A DNA stretch of 64,000 bases, taken from Parageobacillus caldoxylosilyticus NBRC 107762. Lineage in GTDB: Bacteria > Bacillota > Bacilli > Bacillales > Anoxybacillaceae. A program made the translations under genes and the position numbers. How positions within the stretch are numbered: the first letter of the stretch is position 1; every line of letters begins with the position of its first letter. The notes under the pieces were generated by a model. That model was not told the DNA's origin, searched no databases, and saw nothing but the letters and a program-made list of their open reading frames with translations. Below, piece after piece: positions 57,970 to 64,000 of the stretch. The stretch covers positions 62,001 through 126,000 of the forward strand of contig NZ_BAWO01000001.1 in the NCBI RefSeq assembly GCF_000632715.1, in the 5' to 3' direction.

Positions 57970-59745
57970 TTACTCTTCTTTTTTCCATTGAACCGCTAAA
58001 TGCAATTCTTCTAGCTGCTGCTTGCTGACTGGACTCGGTGCTTCGGTGAGCAGGCAGCTGGCGCTCGCCGTTTTTGGAAACGCGATCGTATCACGCAAGT
58101 TGGACCGTCCCGCAAGCAGCATGACAAGCCGGTCTAAGCCAAGCGCGATGCCGCCATGCGGCGGGGTGCCGTATTCAAACGCTTCCAGCAGGAAGCCAAA
58201 CTGCGCGCGTGCTTCTTCTTCGGTAAATCCCAAGGCGCGGAACATCTTTTCTTGTACGTCGCGCTCAAAAATCCGCATCGATCCGCCGCCAAGCTCATAG
58301 CCGTTAAGAACAAGATCATATGCCTGTGCTCTTACCTTTTCTGGATTTGTTTCAAGCGCTGGCAAGTCTTCCCGTACCGGCATCGTAAATGGATGATGTG
58401 CCGCATAGTAACGCCCTTCTTCCTCGTCATACTCTAACAGCGGCCAGTCCGTAATCCAAAGGAAATGAAGCTTTGTGTCATCAATTAAATTTAAATCTTT
58501 GCCAAGCTTCAGCCGCAGGGCGCCAAGCGCATCGGCAACCACCGCTTTTTTATCGGCGACAAACAGCAATAAATCTCCTTCTTCCGCCTCGAGCGTTTGA
58601 ACGAGTCCTGCTTGCTCTTCTTCGGTGAAAAATTTCGCAATCGGCCCTTTCAACCCGTCTGCTTCCACTTTCAGCCAAGCCAGCCCTTTTGCGCCGTAGC
58701 GGGCGACAAACTCGGCCAACGCATCAATATCCTTGCGGGAATACCGATCTGCCGCGCCTTTTGCATTGATCGCCTTTACTTGTCCGCCGTTGGCAACAGC
58801 GCCGGCAAATACTTTAAAGGAAGAGTTCTTCACTATTTCCGATACATCGACAAGCTCTAAACCGAAACGCGTATCCGGCTTGTCTGAACCGTAACGGCTC
58901 ATCGCCTCGTCATACGACATGCGCGGAAACGGAAGGGAAACATCGATTCCTTTCGTTACTTTTACAACGTGGGCCATCATACGTTCCGTTAAGTCCATAA
59001 TCTCTTCTTGGCTCATAAACGATGTTTCGATATCGATCTGCGTAAACTCCGGCTGCCGGTCAGCGCGCAAATCTTCATCGCGGAAGCAGCGGGCAATTTG
59101 ATAATACCGTTCAAATCCCGCAACCATTAACAGCTGCTTAAATATTTGCGGCGACTGCGGCAGCGCATAAAATTCGCCTGGATGAACGCGGCTTGGCACT
59201 AAATAGTCCCTTGCCCCTTCCGGCGTGCTTTTCGTTAACATCGGCGTTTCCACTTCCAAAAAACCTTCGCCGTCTAAAAAGTCGCGAACCGCTTTCGTCA
59301 CACGGTGGCGAAGCTGCAGCGTACGGAACATCACCGGGCGGCGCAAATCTAAATAGCGATACTTCAAACGCACTTCTTCAGCAACGTCTGTTTGGTCAGA
59401 AATAATAAACGGCGGTGTTTTCGCTTCATTAATGATGGTGATCTGTTCGGCTTGAACTTCAATTTTTCCTGTTGGAAGATTTGGATTGATCGTTCCTTCT
59501 TCCCGGGCCACAACAGTTCCCTCGACGCTTAACACATATTCATTCCGCACTTTTTCAGCAACATGCAGCGCTTCCTGCGACACCTCTGGGCTGAAGACGA
59601 CTTGCACGATGCCTGTGCGGTCGCGAAGGTCAATGAAAATCAGTCCGCCAAGGTCGCGGCGTTTTTGCACCCAGCCTTTGAGCACGACTTTCTCGCCAAT
59701 CGCTTTTTCCGTGATTTCCCCGCAATAATAGGTCCTGCCAAACAT
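57970..59745 (-). CDS. aspS: Aspartyl-tRNA synthetase
   Basis: 591 residues, bacterial type: N-terminal OB anticodon-binding domain ([23 protein letters not shown]), class II catalytic core ([14 protein letters not shown], motif 2 [18 protein letters not shown], motif 3 [13 protein letters not shown]) and the inserted GAD domain (about residues 285-420). No Gln/Asn amidotransferase genes are in view, so whether it also charges tRNA-Asn cannot be judged. It starts 13 bp after hisS and shares its T-box leader. Confidence 0.97.
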   Translation of the reverse strand: MFGRTYYCGEITEKAIGEKVVLKGWVQKRRDLGGLIFIDLRDRTGIVQVVFSPEVSQEALHVAEKVRNEYVLSVEGTVVAREEGTINPNLPTGKIEVQAEQITIINEAKTPPFIISDQTDVAEEVRLKYRYLDLRRPVMFRTLQLRHRVTKAVRDFLDGEGFLEVETPMLTKSTPEGARDYLVPSRVHPGEFYALPQSPQIFKQLLMVAGFERYYQIARCFRDEDLRADRQPEFTQIDIETSFMSQEEIMDLTERMMAHVVKVTKGIDVSLPFPRMSYDEAMSRYGSDKPDTRFGLELVDVSEIVKNSSFKVFAGAVANGGQVKAINAKGAADRYSRKDIDALAEFVARYGAKGLAWLKVEADGLKGPIAKFFTEEEQAGLVQTLEAEEGDLLLFVADKKAVVADALGALRLKLGKDLNLIDDTKLHFLWITDWPLLEYDEEEGRYYAAHHPFTMPVREDLPALETNPEKVRAQAYDLVLNGYELGGGSMRIFERDVQEKMFRALGFTEEEARAQFGFLLEAFEYGTPPHGGIALGLDRLVMLLAGRSNLRDTIAFPKTASASCLLTEAPSPVSKQQLEELHLAVQWKKEE

Positions 59746-59758
59746 GCTGATGCCCCCC

Positions 59759-61030
59759 CTATGATAATCGTTCTTTTAAGAAATCGATCAATGACGGCAA
59801 CGGTACTTCCGTTTGTTCGCCTGTACTCATTTCTTTTATATTGATGACATTTTTGGCAAGCTCGTCATCGCCAAGAATCGCCACCAATTTCGCGTTTAAC
59901 CGGTCAGCTGCTTTCAGCTGTGCTTTTACTTTGCGGTCCTGGTAGTCTTTATCAGCAACTATCCCTGCTTTTCGCAGCTGATTTACCAGCAGCACGGATT
60001 CCTCTTTTGCTCTTTCGCCGACAGCAACGACATAACAATCAATGCCTTCACGAACCGGCAATGTAATACCTTCTGCCTCCAATGCGGCCAGAAGCCGCTC
60101 AATGCTAAGAGCAAAGCCAATGCCAGGCGTTTCTGGCCCGCCGATTTCCTGGACGAGCCCGTTGTAACGGCCTCCCCCGCATAATGTCGTGATTGCGCCG
60201 AACCCCTCGGCATCGCTCATAATTTCAAAAGTGGTATGGTTATAATAATCCAACCCGCGTACAAGACGCGCGTCCACTTCAAACGGAATGCCCAGCTTCG
60301 TCAAGTACGATTTTACTTTTTCAAAATACTGATGCGATTCCTCGTTCAAATAATCAAGGATGGACGGCGCTGTCGCCATTAACTCATGATCGCGGTCTTT
60401 TTTGCAGTCAAGGATGCGAAGCGGATTTTTTTCGAGACGCACTTGACAGTCTTCGCAAAGCTCATGAATCCGGCCCCGGAAATGGTCGATCAACGCTTGG
60501 CGGTGCGCTTTGCGGCTTTCCGCATCCCCCAGACTGTTAATCACTAATTTTAGTTGCTTTAATCCTAATGTTTGATATAGTTCCATCGCCAGCGCAATCA
60601 CTTCCGCGTCCATCGCCGGATCGCTGCTGCCGAGCGCCTCGACGCCAAATTGCACAAACTGGCGGAATCTTCCAGCTTGCGGGCGTTCATAGCGGAACAT
60701 CGGCCCTATGTAATACAGCTTCACCGGCTGATTCGGATTGCCGTACATTTTATGTTCCACAAACGAACGGACGACCGGTGCCGTGCCTTCCGGGCGAAGC
60801 GTCAAGCTTCTTCCGCCTTTATCTTCAAACGTGTACATTTCTTTTTGTACAATATCGGTCGTGTCGCCGACGCCGCGCAAAAACAGCTCCGTATGTTCAA
60901 AAATTGGCGTGCGAATTTCATGGTAATTGTAACGCTCGCAAATATCGCGGGCGATTTTTTCAATATACTGCCATTTTTCGGCTTCACCAGGCAAAATATC
61001 TTGCGTTCCTCTTGGAATTTGAAAAGCCAT
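59759..61030 (-). CDS. hisS: Histidyl-tRNA synthetase
   Basis: 423 residues. Class II motifs [11 protein letters not shown], motif 2 [18 protein letters not shown], the histidine-specific [14 protein letters not shown] and motif 3 [13 protein letters not shown] are present, with a C-terminal anticodon-binding domain. It charges tRNA-His. AAGGAGG precedes the ATG. First gene of hisS-aspS behind a T-box. Confidence 0.97.
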   Translation of the reverse strand: MAFQIPRGTQDILPGEAEKWQYIEKIARDICERYNYHEIRTPIFEHTELFLRGVGDTTDIVQKEMYTFEDKGGRSLTLRPEGTAPVVRSFVEHKMYGNPNQPVKLYYIGPMFRYERPQAGRFRQFVQFGVEALGSSDPAMDAEVIALAMELYQTLGLKQLKLVINSLGDAESRKAHRQALIDHFRGRIHELCEDCQVRLEKNPLRILDCKKDRDHELMATAPSILDYLNEESHQYFEKVKSYLTKLGIPFEVDARLVRGLDYYNHTTFEIMSDAEGFGAITTLCGGGRYNGLVQEIGGPETPGIGFALSIERLLAALEAEGITLPVREGIDCYVVAVGERAKEESVLLVNQLRKAGIVADKDYQDRKVKAQLKAADRLNAKLVAILGDDELAKNVINIKEMSTGEQTEVPLPSLIDFLKERLS

Positions 61031-61052
61031 AACAAACCTCCTTTACCAAAAT

Positions 61053-61325
61053 AAAAACGCCCTTGTTCCCTATAAATGATAGGGACGAGAGCGCTGTTCC
61101 CGTGGTGCCACCCTAATTGAAGCAAAAAAGCTTCCACTTGTTACCGATAACGCGAGACTCGCGTTCCCTTTTACTGGCGCCATGCACGTTCAAAGGGAAA
61201 CCTACGGAGTGTCTTTCGTTAAGTCATCATGGAGAAATGCTTCCAGCCTCAGGCATTTCCTCTCTGGCCATGTGTATTCTTAACTACTTTTCTCCGTCAT
61301 TGGTTGTTCATATGTACAATTTTTA
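61053..61325 (-). promoter_or_regulatory. T-box riboswitch of hisS-aspS (aspartate specifier)
   Basis: T-box sequence AGGGTGGCACCACGGG at 61099-61114. Stem I shows AAAGTA and the specifier-loop strand GAAAGACA between paired CTTAAC and CTCC. Aligned with the alaS T-box in this window, the specifier is GAC (61211-61213), an Asp codon. TGGC in the T-box pairs with G73-CCA, the acceptor end of tRNA-Asp; bacterial tRNA-His carries C73. The terminator is 61053-61093. Uncharged tRNA-Asp should open the operon. Confidence 0.93.
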
Positions 61326-61331
61326 TAACTT

Positions 61332-61360
61332 ATGTTACGAATGAAATCGAATTTTGTCAA
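61332..61360 (-). promoter_or_regulatory. Sigma-A promoter of hisS-aspS
   Basis: On the minus strand a perfect TTGACA, 17-bp spacer and TAACAT. The start near 61325 begins the T-box leader. Confidence 0.82.
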
Positions 61361-61377
61361 GGAGAAAATCATTGTTT

Positions 61378-61554
61378 TTAGGAACGAAAAATTTGTTTTT
61401 TTAGCTTTTGTACGTCTCTTAGCGTCAAGCCAAACTCAGACGCTAATTCAAAGGCGGTATATTCCGCCTCTTTTCTCATAAATTCGTGAAAATCGACATG
61501 AAATAATTCGCTTTCCTTGCGATGGGCAAATTCTCCTTTCGCGCTATGCCGCAT
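61378..61554 (-). CDS. Small HTH-like protein (YrzK-like)
   Basis: 58 residues. The C-terminal half (YTAFELASEFGLTLRDVQKLKKQIF) looks like a sigma-factor or DeoR-style helix-turn-helix; the N-terminal half is charged. It lies between dtd and hisS, the place of Bacillus yrzK. ATG 61554 is chosen, 8 nt after AAGGA; the ATG at 61563 abuts that site. No partner or target can be named. Confidence 0.72.
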   Translation of the reverse strand: MRHSAKGEFAHRKESELFHVDFHEFMRKEAEYTAFELASEFGLTLRDVQKLKKQIFRS

Positions 61555-61633
61555 TTTTCTCATCCTTCCTCATGGAAATTCGTCGCATCCGTTTGTTTTA
61601 TTCTTTCCTATTTCGGCAAAAAATAAAATAAAA

Positions 61634-61666
61634 AAAACGGGTGAACGTCATTCGTTCCCCGTTTTT
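61634..61666 (-). terminator. Terminator overlapping the end of dtd
   Basis: Stem AACGGG-GAACG/CGTTC-CCCGTT (one bulge), then a T-run of eight on the minus strand. Its 5' arm lies inside the last codons of dtd. Confidence 0.9.
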
Positions 61667-62106
61667 TCCTTACTTTCAACAATGAGTGTCACTGGACCGT
61701 CATTAATGAGCTCCACTTCCATCATTGCACCAAATTTTCCAGTTTCCACGCGAATCCCTTTCTGCCGCAGCGCCTCGTTCAACGCTTCATACAGCGGCAG
61801 TGCATGATCCGGTTTTGCGGCTTCCATAAAATTCGGCCGCCGGCCTTTTCGGCAATCGCCGTATAACGTAAATTGCGAAACAGATAAAATATCGCCGCCA
61901 ACATCCAGCACGGAAAGATTCATTTTTCCCGCTTCATCTTCAAAAATGCGCAAATGGGCGATTTTATCGGCGATAAAGGCGACATCCTCGAGCGTATCGC
62001 TATGGGTGACGCCGACAAGCAGGACAAGTCCGTGCCCAATCGCCCCGACCACTTCTCCATTCACCGTTACTTTTGCTTTTTTCGCTCGCTGTACGACTAC
62101 TTTCAT
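61648..62106 (-). CDS. dtd: D-aminoacyl-tRNA deacylase
   Basis: 152 residues. The chiral-proofreading motifs SQFTLYGD and [11 protein letters not shown] (Gly-cisPro type G-P) are intact. It hydrolyses D-aminoacyl-tRNA and Gly-tRNA-Ala, protecting translation. It follows relA by 14 bp, as in Bacillus, and ends in an intrinsic terminator. Confidence 0.96.
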   Translation of the reverse strand: MKVVVQRAKKAKVTVNGEVVGAIGHGLVLLVGVTHSDTLEDVAFIADKIAHLRIFEDEAGKMNLSVLDVGGDILSVSQFTLYGDCRKGRRPNFMEAAKPDHALPLYEALNEALRQKGIRVETGKFGAMMEVELINDGPVTLIVESKEKTGNE

Positions 62107-62120
62107 AAACCGTTTCCTTT

Positions 62121-64000
62121 CTAGTTATTCATGATTCGCTGTACCGAGTAAATATCTGGTATTTGTTTAATGCGGTCGACCACCTTTTGCAAATGGCTGA
62201 CATTGCGAATCGCAATCGTCATATTAATCGTGGCGATTTTATTGCGGTGATCGGATCTGCCGGAAACAGCCGAAATATCTGTTTTTGTTTCATTCACCGC
62301 CTGCAGCACTTCATTGAGCAAGCCGCGGCGATCAAAACCGGTAATTTCAATATCCACGTTATATTCGCGGCTTGTTTTTGCATCGCTTTCCCATTCGACC
62401 GAAATTAAGCGGTCGGCCGCTTCTTCCGTCTGCACGTTAGGACAATCGACGCGATGGACGGAAATGCCCCGGCCCCTCGTAATAAAACCGATAATTTCGT
62501 CGCCGGGAACCGGGTTGCAGCAGCGCGACAGGCGGATCAGCAAATTGTCCACCCCTTGAACGCGGATGCCGCAATCGCGTTTCTTTCCAGCCGGCACTTT
62601 TGTTTCCGATATCGTCTCCGTCAATTTTTTCTGCTGCTCTTCTAAATCGCGCTGTTTTCGCCATTTGTCTGTTAAACGGTGAGCAATTTGCGCCGCGGTA
62701 ATCCCATGATAACCGACAGCTGCGTACATATCCTCTTCGTTGGAAAAATTGAATTTCTCCGCAACGCGCTTGACGTTTTCCGCCGTTAAAATTTCTTTTA
62801 CATCAAACCCGAGGCTGCGGACTTCTTTTTCAACAAGCTCTCTTCCTTTTTCAATATTTTCTTCCCGTCTTTGCTTTTTGAAAAACTGACGGATTTTATT
62901 TTTGGCATGGGACGTTTGCGCCAGCTTCAGCCAATCTTGACTTGGCCCGTATGAGTGCTTCGAAGTCAGAATCTCGACAATGTCGCCTGTCTGCAGCTTG
63001 TAATCGAGCGGGACCATTTTGCCGTTGACCTTGGCGCCGATCGTTTTGTTGCCAATTTCCGAATGGATGCGGTAGGCGAAATCAATCGGCACCGAGCCGG
63101 CCGGCAATTCGATGACATCGCCTTTTGGCGTAAACACAAACACCATATCGGAGAATAAATCCATCTTCAGCGATTCCATAAATTCTTCGGCGTTGCTTGC
63201 ATCGTTTTGCCATTCTAAAATTTCCCGGAACCAAGAAAGCTTTTCTTCGAACGAATTCGGCTTAATGGTCTTCCCTTCTTTATACGCCCAGTGAGCAGCA
63301 ATTCCAAACTCCGCGATTTGATGCATCTCAAACGTGCGAATTTGCACTTCAAGCGGCTCTCCTTTTGGACCGATTACAGTCGTATGGAGCGATTGATACA
63401 TATTCGGCTTTGGCATCGCAATGTAATCTTTGAAACGCCCCGGCATCGGCTTCCAGCAAGTATGGATAATGCCTAATACGGCATAGCAGTCTTTAATGCT
63501 GTTGACAATAATGCGGACGGCAAGCAAATCGTAAATTTCGTTAAACTGTTTGTTTTGCATGACCATTTTGCGGTAGATGCTGTAAATATGCTTTGGCCGG
63601 CCGGAAATTTCGCACGGAATCTGAACCTCGTTCAGCCGTTCACGCACTTCCTGAATAACTTCTTCCAAATATTGCTCTCGTTCAGCCCGTTTTTTCTTCA
63701 TTAAGTTCACAATGCGGTAATATTGCTGCGGATTTAAGTAGCGGAGAGCGGTATCTTCCAGTTCCCATTTAATCTTGGAAATTCCAAGGCGATGGGCCAA
63801 CGGCGCGAAAATTTCCAATGTTTCATTGGCGATGCGCCGCTGTTTTTCCGCCGGCAAATGTTTCAACGTCCGCATATTGTGAAGACGGTCCGCTAATTTA
63901 ATTAAAATGACGCGGATATCTTGCGCCATTGCCAAAAACATTTTGCGATGGTTTTCCGCTTGCTGTTCTTCCTGAGATTTATATTTAATTTTTCCCAGCT
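62121..64000 (-). CDS. relA: Bifunctional (p)ppGpp synthetase/hydrolase RelA (5' end cut by window)
   Basis: About 626 codons are visible; roughly the first 100 residues lie beyond the right window edge. Present are the end of the HD hydrolase domain ([17 protein letters not shown]), the synthetase domain ([42 protein letters not shown]), the TGS domain ([16 protein letters not shown]), a zinc-finger-like region and the C-terminal ACT domain. It makes and degrades the stringent-response alarmone. Relevance: it lies next to the tRNA-charging genes whose failure it senses. Confidence 0.97.
   Translation of the reverse strand, partial: LGKIKYKSQEEQQAENHRKMFLAMAQDIRVILIKLADRLHNMRTLKHLPAEKQRRIANETLEIFAPLAHRLGISKIKWELEDTALRYLNPQQYYRIVNLMKKKRAEREQYLEEVIQEVRERLNEVQIPCEISGRPKHIYSIYRKMVMQNKQFNEIYDLLAVRIIVNSIKDCYAVLGIIHTCWKPMPGRFKDYIAMPKPNMYQSLHTTVIGPKGEPLEVQIRTFEMHQIAEFGIAAHWAYKEGKTIKPNSFEEKLSWFREILEWQNDASNAEEFMESLKMDLFSDMVFVFTPKGDVIELPAGSVPIDFAYRIHSEIGNKTIGAKVNGKMVPLDYKLQTGDIVEILTSKHSYGPSQDWLKLAQTSHAKNKIRQFFKKQRREENIEKGRELVEKEVRSLGFDVKEILTAENVKRVAEKFNFSNEEDMYAAVGYHGITAAQIAHRLTDKWRKQRDLEEQQKKLTETISETKVPAGKKRDCGIRVQGVDNLLIRLSRCCNPVPGDEIIGFITRGRGISVHRVDCPNVQTEEAADRLISVEWESDAKTSREYNVDIEITGFDRRGLLNEVLQAVNETKTDISAVSGRSDHRNKIATINMTIAIRNVSHLQKVVDRIKQIPDIYSVQRIMNN

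Overview
The window reads as a stretch of core chromosome from a spore-forming, motile, competence-gene-bearing Bacillaceae, most likely a thermophile of the Geobacillus/Parageobacillus/Anoxybacillus group. The reasons are: almost every gene has a recognisable Bacillus counterpart in conserved order; the glutamate symporter is 421 residues and very close to the known Geobacillus stearothermophilus GltT; GC content looks mid-range (mid-40s % by eye); and sporulation genes are scattered throughout (gpr, spoIIP, sigK, sda, pbpI, an rsfA homologue). I saw no prophage, intact insertion sequence, CRISPR array, toxin-antitoxin pair or defence island.

Layout. (1) 1-7.7 kb: hemW (cut by the window edge), lepA, the sporulation group gpr-spoIIP-yqxA, divergent rpsT, holA and yqzM. 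(2) 7.7-12.1 kb: the DNA-uptake operon comEA-comEB-comEC and divergent comER. (3) 12.3-17.4 kb: the operon yqeG-yqeH-aroE-yqeI-nadD-yqeK-rsfS-yqeM (ribosome biogenesis, NAD and shikimate synthesis). It starts at a cluster of six DnaA boxes whose other side drives the 46-residue sporulation checkpoint gene sda. (4) 17.9-24.2 kb: psd and pssA (divergent), motA-motB, an AI-2E-family membrane protein, a DedA protein and gltT. (5) 24.4-25.1 kb: uninterrupted sigK. (6) 25.2-32.3 kb: a 28-residue membrane peptide gene, yrhC, the methionine-to-cysteine operon yrrT-mtnN-mccA-mccB with a candidate CymR site, yrzA, yrrS-pbpI and greA. (7) 32.9-43.8 kb: udk, the wobble-uridine operon trmR-trhP1-trhP2, mltG, yrzB-ruvX-ireB, alaS with an alanine T-box, and yrrI with small genes. 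(8) 43.8-51.7 kb: recD2, yrrB, mnmA, the cysteine desulfurase yrvO, cymR, a YczE-type membrane protein and rarA. (9) 51.8-64 kb: a TetR regulator with the RND pump swrC, an RsfA-type factor, tcdA, 6S RNA, aspS and hisS behind a T-box, a small HTH-like gene, dtd, and relA (cut by the window edge).

How the genes work together. Much of 32-62 kb concerns tRNA charging, modification or quality control: alaS, hisS, aspS, trmR/trhP, mnmA with its sulfur donor YrvO, tcdA and dtd, ending at relA. Cysteine metabolism forms a second theme, because the repressor gene cymR lies about 20 kb from a likely target operon. Regulation is unusually legible here: consensus promoters, two T-boxes, a 6S RNA, a DnaA-box cluster, a textbook sigma-F promoter, and hairpins that bury ribosome binding sites.

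I did not find a clearly new multi-gene system. The most interesting items are regulatory: a 14-bp hairpin that would hide the spoIIP ribosome binding site only in read-through transcripts, a similar arrangement at pbpI, a terminator pressed against the trmR ribosome binding site, a T-box on hisS-aspS that by two independent positions reads tRNA-Asp only, palindromes at gltT and upstream of yqzM, and the 28-residue peptide gene.
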